Shown here piece after piece: positions 41,792 through 50,728 of a stretch of 64,000 nucleotides of DNA. Every line of letters starts with the position of its first letter. The first letter of the stretch is position 1. The notes under the pieces are model-generated. The model saw only the letters and a program-made list of their open reading frames with translations. It was not told the origin of the DNA and did not search any database. This DNA comes from Leptobacterium flavescens (lineage in GTDB: Bacteria; Bacteroidota; Bacteroidia; Flavobacteriales; Flavobacteriaceae), in assembly GCF_010671605.1 (NCBI RefSeq), contig NZ_JAABOO010000001.1:620001-684000 (forward strand), written 5' to 3'. The translations under genes were made by a program, and so were the position numbers.

Positions 41792-43726
41792 ATGAGGATC
41801 AAAGAAAATATTATTTGTCTTATTTTTTCCCTTTTTTGTTTCTGCGGATTTTCTCAGCAACCGGAAATAAAACAAATACTCACCGAAAAAGCCGATAGCC
41901 TGCTTAAGATCAGGCCGGTTAATTACAACGATATTAATCAGACTTTCAGAAGGTATCAGAGAGATTCTTCAAACCTGCGTTTCCTGGCAGACTATTTTGC
42001 AGAAAACAAATATGCGGCCGGAGAGAGTTACGCTTTAAACCATCTGGGAGTACACAACAGGAATGTTTCTCAATACCAAAAGGCTATTGAGTTGCATAAA
42101 AAGGCCATTGAAAAGGCACAAGAAGGCAAGAGTGTTGAGCTCGAGATCCTCAATTACAATATGCTGGGAGTGGTATACCGAAGATTGGATGCCCTCAGAA
42201 CGGCATTGGACAATCATTACGAAGCACTGAGCCTGGCAGAAAATATCCCCAACCCAAGTATGTCGGTCAAAAGAAGTCTTGCAGTCTCGTCCAATAGTAT
42301 CGGAAATATTTATTTAAGCCTGAAGCAATACGAGCTGGCCATAGAGCAATTCTCAAAATCGCTTGAAATAGAAACATCCATAGACAATAAACTCGGGTTG
42401 GCCATTAACTATCACAATACAGGTGCAGCCAAAGAGTATCTCGGAAGAATGGATGAAGCTCTGGAAGATTATCAGAAATCTCTGTTGTACAACCTGCAGA
42501 TCAACTCAAAACTGGGAGAAGTGATCTGTAAGAACAGCATCGGGCAGATCTATATCAAGCAAAAGAATTTTGTGGAGGCCGAAAAACTTATCCAGTCTTC
42601 TCTCAGTATTGCCAAAACCCTGAAAGATGCTTTTCATCTGGCCGGGGTGTATATTAACCTGGGATGGGTACAGACAGAACTAAAGCAATACGAAGAAGCC
42701 GAAAAGAACCTGATGGAAGGCCTTGCCATTAGTGAGGAACACGATTTTACCAGCAGCATTTCGGAAGCTTACCGACTGTTGTCGGCACTGCATGAGGTAA
42801 GAGGAAGGTTTCCTCAGGCGCTCGAATATCACAAAAAATACCAGGCGTTTAATGAGGAAATAGCCAATGAAAAAAATTCCCAGTATGTAAACGACCTCAT
42901 TATAAAATACGATGCCGAAAAGAAAAATACTCAGATAAAACTTCTGGCTCAGGAGAACGAGATCGTAAAACTTAAATACAGGAGAAATCAGAGTGTCTGG
43001 ATCGTTAGCCTTATCGTTACATCGCTTATGGCTATCCTGCTCTATATCCTTTACAGGCAACGCATGCTGAAAAAGGAGAAAAGGATACTTACCCTGCAGC
43101 AAAAAATGCTCAGCAGTCAGATGAATCCGCATTTTATCTTTAATTCTCTCAACTCCATCAAACTTTATATCATAAATAATGAAAAGGAGAATGCGGTTTA
43201 TTATCTGAATAAATTCTCAAAACTGATAAGGCTTATACTTTCTAATTCCAATAAACAGGAGGCCTCCCTGGCGGAAGAGCTGGAATTTCTAAAGCTCTAT
43301 GTCGATATAGAGAACATTCGGTTTGACAACCAACTGAATTTTGAAATATCTGTAGAAGCCGATACCGATATCAACCTCATCAAGATCCCGCCCCTGGTAT
43401 TGCAACCCTTTATTGAGAATGCCATTTGGCATGGCCTCTCATCTAAAGAAGGTGAAAAAAATATTCACTTATTCATCAAGTCGGATGAAAAGGATTATAT
43501 AACTATTTCCGTAGTAGATAATGGAATAGGGAGAGAAAAGGCACAGCAGATCAAAGCTTCTAAAATTGTCAAGGACGAGTCTGTGGGGGTTATGCTTTCC
43601 ATCAGCAGGTTACAACATTTCTCGAATAACCTCAATCACAAAGCAGCCTTGCTATTCAATGATCTTTTCGACAAGCAAAAAGGCCCCTCAGGTACAGAAG
43701 TTATTATAAAACTCCCCTTAACGTAA
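41792..43726 (+). CDS. LytS-type sensor histidine kinase with TPR sensor
   Basis: A 644-residue membrane kinase. A signal peptide (1-22) is followed by at least six TPR repeats (about 60-370; for example AIEQFSKSLEIETSIDNKLGLAINYHNTG). One membrane helix spans about 403-422. The His kinase domain has the phospho-accepting H447 in SSQMNPHFIFNSLNSIKLY, and the ATPase domain shows PPLVLQPFIENAIWHGLSS and VDNGIGREK. This is the HisKA_3-independent LytS class, partner of the LytTR regulator just upstream. The signal sensed by the TPR region is unknown. Confidence 0.92.
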   Translation: MRIKENIICLIFSLFCFCGFSQQPEIKQILTEKADSLLKIRPVNYNDINQTFRRYQRDSSNLRFLADYFAENKYAAGESYALNHLGVHNRNVSQYQKAIELHKKAIEKAQEGKSVELEILNYNMLGVVYRRLDALRTALDNHYEALSLAENIPNPSMSVKRSLAVSSNSIGNIYLSLKQYELAIEQFSKSLEIETSIDNKLGLAINYHNTGAAKEYLGRMDEALEDYQKSLLYNLQINSKLGEVICKNSIGQIYIKQKNFVEAEKLIQSSLSIAKTLKDAFHLAGVYINLGWVQTELKQYEEAEKNLMEGLAISEEHDFTSSISEAYRLLSALHEVRGRFPQALEYHKKYQAFNEEIANEKNSQYVNDLIIKYDAEKKNTQIKLLAQENEIVKLKYRRNQSVWIVSLIVTSLMAILLYILYRQRMLKKEKRILTLQQKMLSSQMNPHFIFNSLNSIKLYIINNEKENAVYYLNKFSKLIRLILSNSNKQEASLAEELEFLKLYVDIENIRFDNQLNFEISVEADTDINLIKIPPLVLQPFIENAIWHGLSSKEGEKNIHLFIKSDEKDYITISVVDNGIGREKAQQIKASKIVKDESVGVMLSISRLQHFSNNLNHKAALLFNDLFDKQKGPSGTEVIIKLPLT

Positions 43727-43756
43727 TGCGCTAGGCGATATGCAAAGTGCATAAAA

Positions 43757-43798
43757 AAATCCCGGGTGTATTGACGGCATTCAGCAACCCGGGATTTT
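43757..43798. terminator. Bidirectional terminator
   Basis: AAAATCCCGGGT pairs with ACCCGGGATTTT around a loop of about 18 bases. It separates the kinase gene from accD. Confidence 0.75.
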
Positions 43799-43816
43799 GA
43801 ATTCTATTTTTTTATC

Positions 43817-44674
43817 CTAAGCCCTTAACCGCTGATTCAGGATAAGGTCCAGATAATGGTTTACCTTGTCCTTCAGGTCTCTTCTGTGAGTGATAAAATC
43901 CAGGAACCCGTGCTCCAACAGGAATTCGGAAGTTTGAAAATCCTCAGGAAGGTCTTTTCCGGTAGTATCTTTTACTACCCTCGGACCTGCAAAACCGATA
44001 AGTGCTCCCGGTTCTCCGATATTAATATCTCCCAGCATGGCGTATGATGCCGTTGTTCCTCCGGTAGTCGGATCGGTACAAAGAGAGATATAAGGAATAT
44101 TGGCTTCTGCCAGTTGCGCAAGTTTAGCCGATGTTTTAGCAAGCTGCATTAACGACAGTGCTGCTTCCATCATTCTGGCACCTCCCGATTTGGAGATCAT
44201 TAAAAAAGGGATCTTTTTTTCTATAGAATGATCTATAGCTCTGGCGATCTTTTCTCCTACCACACTTCCCATAGATCCTCCGATAAAAGAAAAATCCATA
44301 CATGCCACAACCAGGTTCTTTCCTTTGGATTTACCTACGGCAGTACGGACAGCATCTTTTAATCCGGTTTTGGCCTTAGCATCTTTCAGCCTGTCCACAT
44401 ACTTCTTGGTGTCTTCAAAACGCAAGGGGTCCTTAGAGGTAAGGTTAGGATGCAATTCCTTAAACTTATTGTCATCAAACAGGATCTCGAAATATTCCTT
44501 ACTTCCGATCCTTACGTGATAATCGTCCTCCGGACTTACATAAAAGTTTTTAGCCAGTTCCTCCGACTCAACAATCTTACCCGTTGGTGATTTATACCAC
44601 AATCCTTTCGGGGTATCTTTCTTTTCTTCTGTGGAAGTCTGAATTCCTTTTTCTTTTCTTTTAAACCAAGCCAT
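43817..44674 (-). CDS. accD: Acetyl-CoA carboxylase carboxyltransferase subunit beta
   Basis: Transfers carboxyl from carboxybiotin to acetyl-CoA with AccA, making malonyl-CoA for fatty acid synthesis. The 285-residue chain has the carboxyltransferase block ([49 protein letters not shown]). The N-terminal zinc finger has lost all four cysteines: they correspond to S29, G32, S47 and D50 here, although the flanking residues still align. The gene may work without zinc. It is transcribed toward the LytTR kinase terminator and followed upstream by fba. Confidence 0.95.
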   Translation of the reverse strand: MAWFKRKEKGIQTSTEEKKDTPKGLWYKSPTGKIVESEELAKNFYVSPEDDYHVRIGSKEYFEILFDDNKFKELHPNLTSKDPLRFEDTKKYVDRLKDAKAKTGLKDAVRTAVGKSKGKNLVVACMDFSFIGGSMGSVVGEKIARAIDHSIEKKIPFLMISKSGGARMMEAALSLMQLAKTSAKLAQLAEANIPYISLCTDPTTGGTTASYAMLGDINIGEPGALIGFAGPRVVKDTTGKDLPEDFQTSEFLLEHGFLDFITHRRDLKDKVNHYLDLILNQRLRA

Positions 44675-44700
44675 TATTTTGATTTCAGGTTATTACAAAT

Positions 44701-44720
44701 AAACAGATTTTCATCTGTTT
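44701..44720 (-). terminator. Hairpin between accD and fba
   Basis: AAACAGAT (44701-44708) pairs with ATCTGTTT (44713-44720) around TTTC. On the minus strand the tail reads ATTTGTAAT, so it is a modest terminator for fba. Confidence 0.6.
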
Positions 44721-44751
44721 GTCAATACATTCTTTATGATTTTGAATTTGA

Positions 44752-45819
44752 CTAGAGCGTATTTACGTTGTTAAGATCTTCGAAGGCTTTCTTAAGGCGC
44801 TCTATAAAAGTAGCTTCACCCAGTCTTAGCCATTTTCTCGGATCGTAGTATTTTTTATTAGGTTGATCTTCTCCTTCAGGATTTCCAATCTGAGACATCA
44901 GGTAATCTTTACTACCCAGCATATAATCTCTTATCCCTTCCATAAAGGCATACTGAAGATCGGTATCTATATTCATTTTGATCACCCCATAGCCTATTGC
45001 TTCGCGAATTTCTTCGAGAGTAGATCCCGATCCGCCGTGAAAGACAAAATCTATATGATTAGGTCCCACTCCGTATTTTTCAGAGATATATTCTTGGGAA
45101 TTCTTAAGGATCTTAGGAGTTAATTTCACATTTCCGGGTTTGTAAACCCCGTGAACATTTCCAAAAGCAGCAGCAACGGTAAACTGATCACTTACCTTGC
45201 TCAATTCTTCATAAGCATAGGCTACTTCTTCCGGTTGTGTGTAAAGTTTGGAATCGTCTACATCGGTATTATCAACTCCGTCTTCTTCTCCTCCGGTAAT
45301 ACCCAATTCGATTTCCAGGGTCATCCCCATCTTGCTCATTCTCTCCAGATACTTTTTACATATCTCGATATTCTCTTCTATAGGTTCTTCGGAGAGATCT
45401 ATCATATGAGAACTATACAGAGGCTTTCCTGTTTCCTTAAAGTGTTCCTCACTGGCATCCAGTAATCCGTCTATCCAGGGAAGTAGTTTTTTAGCACAGT
45501 GATCTGTATGAAGAATAACAGTAGCTCCGTATTCCTTTGCAAGCTGATGAATGTGTTTTGCACCTGCAACAGCACCTGCAACAGCAGCACGCTGATCTTC
45601 GTTAGACAGTCCTTTACCTGCATTAAACTGGGCTCCCCCATTTGAAAACTGTATGATTACCGGAGAATTTAAGGTGGCGGCCGTTTCTAAAACTCCGTTA
45701 ATACTACTGGATCCAACTACGTTTACAGCTGGTAATGCAAAACCTTTGCTTTTAGCATATGCAAAGATCTCCTGTACTTCTCTTCCGGTGGCTACACCGG
45801 GTTTAATGTTATGATTCAT
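44752..45819 (-). CDS. fba: Fructose-bisphosphate aldolase, class II
   Basis: Zinc-dependent enzyme that splits fructose-1,6-bisphosphate into two triose phosphates in glycolysis, and joins them in gluconeogenesis. The 355-residue protein matches the E. coli FbaA type: VILHTDHCAKK carries zinc ligands, with NHIDFVFHGGSGS and the NIDTDLQYA block following. A -7 box lies 25 bases before the start. The leader has CTAACTAACTTAG, close to the start codon and complementary to the TTAG repeats of the candidate small RNA at 20.9 kb. Together with gap it is a central glycolysis gene. Confidence 0.95.
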   Translation of the reverse strand: MNHNIKPGVATGREVQEIFAYAKSKGFALPAVNVVGSSSINGVLETAATLNSPVIIQFSNGGAQFNAGKGLSNEDQRAAVAGAVAGAKHIHQLAKEYGATVILHTDHCAKKLLPWIDGLLDASEEHFKETGKPLYSSHMIDLSEEPIEENIEICKKYLERMSKMGMTLEIELGITGGEEDGVDNTDVDDSKLYTQPEEVAYAYEELSKVSDQFTVAAAFGNVHGVYKPGNVKLTPKILKNSQEYISEKYGVGPNHIDFVFHGGSGSTLEEIREAIGYGVIKMNIDTDLQYAFMEGIRDYMLGSKDYLMSQIGNPEGEDQPNKKYYDPRKWLRLGEATFIERLKKAFEDLNNVNTL

Positions 45820-45843
45820 ATTTTCTAAGTTAGTTAGAGGCTA

Positions 45844-45851
45844 CAAAAGTA
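45844..45851 (-). promoter_or_regulatory. -7 promoter box of fba
   Basis: On the minus strand TACTTTTG matches TAnnTTTG, 25 bases before the start codon, so the leader is only about 20 nt long. Confidence 0.55.
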
Positions 45852-45866
45852 ATAAATTTATAAAGC

Positions 45867-48398
45867 TTAAAAAGGATAATTTATACCGATATTATATACG
45901 GCATTTCTAAAATTAAATTCTCTGAACCATCTTCTTCCCGCAGGATTCGCCGGATTATGGGTTTTAAAGCCCACATCGAACCTCAGTACAAAGAAATTAA
46001 AATCGTATCTGAGACCGAAACCGGTACCCAGTGCCAGTTCTCCCAGCGATCGGAAGTCATCAAAAGTAGCCTGCTCGTTCTCCACATCATCCAGGGCATT
46101 CCAGATATTCCCCGCATCGGCAAATAAAGCTCCTTTAAAACTTCCGAAAACATTAAAGCGGTATTCGAGATTAAAGGCAATTTTTAAGTTCGCCTCATTA
46201 AAATCGTTAATATTATCGGTTGTTCCGGGTCCCAGGGTGTAGACTTCCCAGGCCCTGTTATCATTAGATCCTCCTCCAAAGTAACTCTGAGAGAAAGGAA
46301 TGTTGTCTGCATTTCCGAAAGGAACGGCAAAGCCGAAGAAACTCCTGAATGCCAGCACGTCATTTCCCAGATCCCAGTATTTTATATAATCGATCTCCGT
46401 CTTAACATATTGAGAGTATCGCACCCCGAAAACCAGGTTATTGCCTTCATCATCTTTATTAAAATCGATAATCCTGGCAATTCCCGATAACAGATTTCCT
46501 GCCGATTCGAGTTTTATCCTGAACTGAGAAAAACTATTATCATCAAAGCCTTGCCTGTTGTTCCGGGTATGAGTGAAACTTGAGGCAAAGATCAGGTTGT
46601 CTGCGGTAAGACGTCGCTGAAGCTCATCGATACTTCTTACTTCCCTGAAATCATCTGAGTCCTGAGGTACTCCCGGAACCTGATTACTGAGAACATCACT
46701 TATAAACTGATCTGCTTCCGTAGGAATGACAAGATCATCGCCCGCAGGATAGCCAACCTCTCTCGCGATCCGGTTCAGGCGGTTAAAAGTATTGTCGTAT
46801 ACATTAAAGAAGTTGTCAATGTTTACATTTCGTATAAATTCGAGATTTACCAGTTCCAGGGTATTTCTCTTAAAGGCGTTAGGGCGCCAGTTATAGCTAA
46901 GGATATTATTAAAACTCTGCCTGTCCAGACCTATATTGTTCTGAAAACTGGTTCCTATGGAGATCCTGGTTTCCGGTAACATATATTTCGGGATGAGTTT
47001 ATCGGTATTTAACGGAAAGAATATCCTTGGAAAATTCAATCTTATATCCCCACCCACTTCCGAAATATTAAAAAGCTGGTTCTCCGTTTCTCCCGTAAGG
47101 TCTGAAGAGGAACCTAAGGACCCTCTGACTGCAAACTCCAAAGTTTCCGCTCCCTTAAAGACATTTCTGGTAATAAGGGAGGTACTGAAAGATATTCCGA
47201 AATCCTGGATATTCGAATGCGAAACATCGGTATCGAATCCGAGAGAGAATTTAGGCCGGGGGGATAAATAAATATTGGCACTCAACTGATTGTCCGTGCT
47301 ATCAACATAAGTATAATTGATGTTGGGATATTTAAAAGTACGAAGGTTACTTATCTGCTGGGTGGTCAGCGACCTGTCTGATTCCTTATAGACGTCTCCC
47401 GGATTGATGGCCACCACATCGGTAAGGGCCTTGGGTTTATACTTCAGCTCATCCTTATAATAGATCCGGTAATTATCGTAATCTACATAATTAAGGGTAT
47501 CCCGTCCTTCACTAAAGATATTCACCTTTTTAACGGTATGCACCTTATATTCTATTTCCTTTAAGCTATCCCCGTCCCGTTCGTAAAAATTATCGATCTC
47601 CAGCTCTACCGGCATTAAAAAATCTTTGTTTGCCGCAACCGTATCTCTTTCAATATTAAAATTGATGGAGGTATTGGGTTGAAACCTGTAGATCCCGGAA
47701 TTAGCAAAAATATTGGCCAGTCGTGTACGCTCGGCCTCAAAATTAACTCTCCTGAACCGATTCCCCTGTTTTATAAAGGAACCATCTTTATGAAGCTGAT
47801 AAATAGAGTCCAGTTCTTTGGAGGCAATATTAGAGCTAATGGTATCGAGGTAATACGCATTTCCTTTTTCAACAAAATAATTTACCTGCGCTCTTTTGGC
47901 TTTTTTTCCGACCGTATCTATACTGTAATGCGCCTTGTTATTAAAATAGCCTTCAAAATTAAAATACTGCTGTAAACGCTGCGTAGATTTAAGGGTCCTT
48001 CCCCTGTCTATAATTACCGGGGCTTCCCCTGTTCTTTTCAACCAGTTACTAAAACCTTTTTTATACCGGCCCAGTTCATTCACCTGCTTTTCCGAATAAC
48101 GTCTGTTTAAACGCGCTCTTCGCTTAGGATTACGGTCCAGCCAAGCATTATAAGTACTATCGGGGTTTTCTTCCGCCAGGTTATAGATATGCAATCGCAA
48201 CGGAATACTTAAAACAGAAGTATTGGGCTGTTGAAGTAAGAGATTTGAGATCACCTCATCGTTCTCCTTCTTATCGTCTATGGTAATTGTATTTTTCGTC
48301 AATAATAACTCACCATCTTTAACTCTTTTTACCGCATTACATGATGATAAAAGAAGGATTATTAAGAATACAGTTATTTTTGCAGAAAAATTTCTCAA
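45867..48398 (-). CDS. BamA/TamA-family outer-membrane protein
   Basis: An 843-residue lipoprotein-like outer-membrane protein. The signal peptide ends in the lipobox LLSSC with C20, which is unusual for a BamA-type barrel but seen in Bacteroidetes. Residues about 25-330 contain POTRA-like segments (VKDGELLLTKNTITIDDK, RTLKSTQRLQQYFNFEGYFNNKAHYSID, YKESDRSLTTQQISNLRTF). The C-terminal half (about 390-843) is a 16-strand surface-antigen barrel, ending in YNIGINYPF. It is likely a TamA- or BamA-like assembly factor; the main BamA is probably elsewhere. It shares a gap of 39 bases with the divergent TrmH-family gene. Confidence 0.88.
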   Translation of the reverse strand: MRNFSAKITVFLIILLLSSCNAVKRVKDGELLLTKNTITIDDKKENDEVISNLLLQQPNTSVLSIPLRLHIYNLAEENPDSTYNAWLDRNPKRRARLNRRYSEKQVNELGRYKKGFSNWLKRTGEAPVIIDRGRTLKSTQRLQQYFNFEGYFNNKAHYSIDTVGKKAKRAQVNYFVEKGNAYYLDTISSNIASKELDSIYQLHKDGSFIKQGNRFRRVNFEAERTRLANIFANSGIYRFQPNTSINFNIERDTVAANKDFLMPVELEIDNFYERDGDSLKEIEYKVHTVKKVNIFSEGRDTLNYVDYDNYRIYYKDELKYKPKALTDVVAINPGDVYKESDRSLTTQQISNLRTFKYPNINYTYVDSTDNQLSANIYLSPRPKFSLGFDTDVSHSNIQDFGISFSTSLITRNVFKGAETLEFAVRGSLGSSSDLTGETENQLFNISEVGGDIRLNFPRIFFPLNTDKLIPKYMLPETRISIGTSFQNNIGLDRQSFNNILSYNWRPNAFKRNTLELVNLEFIRNVNIDNFFNVYDNTFNRLNRIAREVGYPAGDDLVIPTEADQFISDVLSNQVPGVPQDSDDFREVRSIDELQRRLTADNLIFASSFTHTRNNRQGFDDNSFSQFRIKLESAGNLLSGIARIIDFNKDDEGNNLVFGVRYSQYVKTEIDYIKYWDLGNDVLAFRSFFGFAVPFGNADNIPFSQSYFGGGSNDNRAWEVYTLGPGTTDNINDFNEANLKIAFNLEYRFNVFGSFKGALFADAGNIWNALDDVENEQATFDDFRSLGELALGTGFGLRYDFNFFVLRFDVGFKTHNPANPAGRRWFREFNFRNAVYNIGINYPF

Positions 48399-48419
48399 GT
48401 CGTCTTACGGATTTCGAGT

Positions 48420-48427
48420 CAAAAATA
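48420..48427 (-). promoter_or_regulatory. -7 promoter box of the BamA/TamA-like gene
   Basis: On the minus strand TATTTTTG matches TAnnTTTG, 22 bases before the start. Confidence 0.5.
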
Positions 48428-48437
48428 CATTATTTGT

Positions 48438-49166
48438 ATGGTTAGCAAAAACCAAATCAAGCTTATAACGAGCTTACAGCAAAAAAAGTACCGAAATAAA
48501 CACGGATTGTTTGTAGCGGAGGGGCCTAAGGTGGTAAATGAGTTCCTGAATTCAGGACTGAAACTCCACAGCGCCTTTGTTACTGAGGCTTCGGTCTTCG
48601 AAGATCAAAATATTGACTATCAGTTAATTTCGGAAAATGAGCTGAAAAAAATTAGTTTTTTAAGTACTCCCAACAAAGTTCTGGCTCTTTTCAGCATCCC
48701 GCAGGCAAAGGAAATACAGACCGACGATCTTATTCTGGCCCTGGACGATATCAGGGATCCGGGAAATCTGGGAACCATTATCCGCTTATGCGATTGGTTT
48801 GGTTTGAAGGAACTGGTATGCAGTACCGCCACCGTAGATTGTTTTAATCCGAAAACCGTGCAGGCAAGTATGGGATCATTAGCAAGGATAAATATCAGCT
48901 ATACCGATCTTGAGAATTTTGTTCGGACCACTCCCCTTCCCACTTTTGCTGCCAATATGAACGGTACGAATGTATACAAGGCAAAACTCCCTAAATCGGG
49001 TATCCTAGTCATGGGGAATGAAGCAAACGGAATATCTCCTGCCCTGGAAGAACTGGTAAAGCATCAGATCACCATCCCGAGATTCGGAGATATACAGAAA
49101 ACAGAAAGCCTTAACGTAGCTACCGCTACTGCTATCCTTTTAAGTGAATTCAGAAAATTGCTCTGA
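48438..49166 (+). CDS. TrmH/SpoU-family RNA methyltransferase
   Basis: A 242-residue SPOUT methyltransferase. The N-terminal substrate-binding segment (KYRNKHGLFVAEGPKVVNEFL) is like RlmB/TrmH partners that act on rRNA or tRNA 2'-O positions. The knotted SAM-binding domain has ALDDIRDPGNLGTIIRLCDWFG, LVMGNEANGISPALEE and TESLNVATATAILLSEF. The exact target RNA is unknown. It is divergent from the BamA-like gene and ends 3 bases before the convergent PorT gene. Confidence 0.9.
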   Translation: MVSKNQIKLITSLQQKKYRNKHGLFVAEGPKVVNEFLNSGLKLHSAFVTEASVFEDQNIDYQLISENELKKISFLSTPNKVLALFSIPQAKEIQTDDLILALDDIRDPGNLGTIIRLCDWFGLKELVCSTATVDCFNPKTVQASMGSLARINISYTDLENFVRTTPLPTFAANMNGTNVYKAKLPKSGILVMGNEANGISPALEELVKHQITIPRFGDIQKTESLNVATATAILLSEFRKLL

Positions 49167-49168
49167 TC

Positions 49169-49864
49169 TTATTCGAAAGTAAAATTGATAAAAACCCCGC
49201 GGCTGAAAATACTATTGAGGTTTCCTGTCCATGGGCTGTTCGGATCGGCATCGGGTACCAATTCATCACTAAATGCAAAGACACCTCTTATAGAAGGTGA
49301 GAACTTAAAGTAGAAAAGATAGAAATCTATTCCGAAACCTATTTCATAGTAGTAGGTAGAGCGCTTGGTCCTGAAAGTCCCGTTACTGTTATCGTCCGGA
49401 CTGTCCTCATTACTCCCCAGGTTAATGGAAGTTGATACCCCTCCCACTATATAGGGTTTAAAATTCCCCAGGCGTTTGGTACTTATTTTAAGTAAAAGCG
49501 GAAAATGAATATAGGTAGATCTTACTTCTCTTAAAAAGTCGCGTTCCTCGGAGAATCCGGGAAATCCAAGATTCCTTTGTGTATAATACAGACCGGGTTC
49601 CAGGCGAAGATCGAAATGATCGCTCAATCTGAGGTTTCCTATCAGCCCCACATTAAAACCTATACTTTTAGCCACCTGAATATCGCCGGTATTCTCATTG
49701 GCATCAAACTTAAAATCGTATTGATTGAAACCAAGGAAGTACCCCCAGTGAACTCTTTGTTTATCGAAGTTCTCCAGGTTAATAATAGGGTTCTCATTAA
49801 ATTGCGCATGATTCTTCTGAACCAATAAAAGGCTAATGAGGGCTAAAAGAAACAGTTTCTTCAT
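49169..49864 (-). CDS. porT: PorT-like outer-membrane protein (T9SS)
   Basis: A 231-residue exported protein. Signal peptide 1-20 ends in NHAQ. The mature part begins with NLENFDKQRVHWGYFLGFNQYDFKF, the motif that marks the PorT/SprT proteins of the type IX secretion and gliding system, and continues as an eight-strand barrel (LRLEPGLYYTQRNL, GVSTSINLG, YYYEIGFGIDFYLFYFKFSPSIRG). PorT is needed for T9SS function in Porphyromonas. It lies 4 bases after ubiE, as in several flavobacterial genomes. Other small-barrel porins are possible, but the N-terminal motif is specific. Confidence 0.85.
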   Translation of the reverse strand: MKKLFLLALISLLLVQKNHAQFNENPIINLENFDKQRVHWGYFLGFNQYDFKFDANENTGDIQVAKSIGFNVGLIGNLRLSDHFDLRLEPGLYYTQRNLGFPGFSEERDFLREVRSTYIHFPLLLKISTKRLGNFKPYIVGGVSTSINLGSNEDSPDDNSNGTFRTKRSTYYYEIGFGIDFYLFYFKFSPSIRGVFAFSDELVPDADPNSPWTGNLNSIFSRGVFINFTFE

Positions 49865-49868
49865 ACAA

Positions 49869-50600
49869 TTATTTTGATGCTACATAAATGGAGGCCACCC
49901 CAAAAGTCTGAGGCTTATCTTCCACATTTATAAACCCGATTTTGCGCAAAATATTGTTGAAGTTTTCACCATATGGAAAAATGGATGCTGATTCCGATAA
50001 ATATTTGTAGGCGGAACGGTCTTTGGAGAAGATCTTTCCGATGGTTGGTAATATCCAGTTACAATATGCCTTATACCCCTGTTTAAAGGGAGTTTTTGTC
50101 GGTACCGAAGTTTCCAGCACCACAAATAACCCACCCGGTTTAAGTACTCTGTATATCTCGCCCAGCCCTTTCTCAAGGTTTTCAAAATTCCGTACTCCGA
50201 AGGCAACGGTTATGGCATCAAAAGATTCGTCATCAAACGGAAGTTGCTCACTGTCGCCAATGATCATTTTTACAGTATCACTAAGGCCCGCAGAAGCTAC
50301 TTTTTGCTTTCCTACTTCCAGCATTCCTGGAGAGATATCCAGACCGGTAATATTTCCTGCCTCCGTATTATTGGCAATATTAATGGCAAGATCTCCCGTT
50401 CCGGTAGCAATGTCAAGAACCGAATCGGCTCCGGCCTCCTTAATAAGCTGTACTACTTTTTTTCTCCATTTTACATCTATCCCAAAAGAAATAACCCGGT
50501 TTAAACCGTCATAATTCTCCGATATGGTATCAAACATACGGGTAACCTGTTCTTTCTTCCCCAATTCCGAATCCTTATATGGAGTAACCTTTTTTGACAT
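49869..50600 (-). CDS. ubiE: Demethylmenaquinone/ubiquinone C-methyltransferase
   Basis: A 243-residue SAM methyltransferase that converts demethylmenaquinone to menaquinone, the quinone of the Bacteroidetes respiratory chain. Motif I is VLDIATGTGDLAI (about 59-71), then MIIGDSEQLPFDDESFDAITVAFGVRNF, a UbiE signature. The start has a -7 box 16 bases upstream. It is followed after 4 bases by porT, giving a two-gene operon. Ubiquinone activity is unlikely because the pathway is absent in this group. Confidence 0.94.
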   Translation of the reverse strand: MSKKVTPYKDSELGKKEQVTRMFDTISENYDGLNRVISFGIDVKWRKKVVQLIKEAGADSVLDIATGTGDLAINIANNTEAGNITGLDISPGMLEVGKQKVASAGLSDTVKMIIGDSEQLPFDDESFDAITVAFGVRNFENLEKGLGEIYRVLKPGGLFVVLETSVPTKTPFKQGYKAYCNWILPTIGKIFSKDRSAYKYLSESASIFPYGENFNNILRKIGFINVEDKPQTFGVASIYVASK

Positions 50601-50615
50601 CTAAAAAATTTTTGG

Positions 50616-50623
50616 CAAAGATA
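50616..50623 (-). promoter_or_regulatory. -7 promoter box of ubiE
   Basis: On the minus strand TATCTTTG matches TAnnTTTG, 16 bases before the start. Confidence 0.5.
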
Positions 50624-50695
50624 CTATAATGTACCATTTATTACAGCTTTCGTTTTATCTTCTCGTTCTGAGACAGGAATAATTTAATTTTGCCC

Positions 50696-50703
50696 TATAT
50701 TTG
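50696..50703 (+). promoter_or_regulatory. -7 promoter box of trkA
   Basis: TATATTTG matches TAnnTTTG, 26 bases before the trkA ATG. Its place rules out the longer start codon at 50690. Confidence 0.55.
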
Positions 50704-50728
50704 TATTCGGAAATATCTTATTTTTTTC

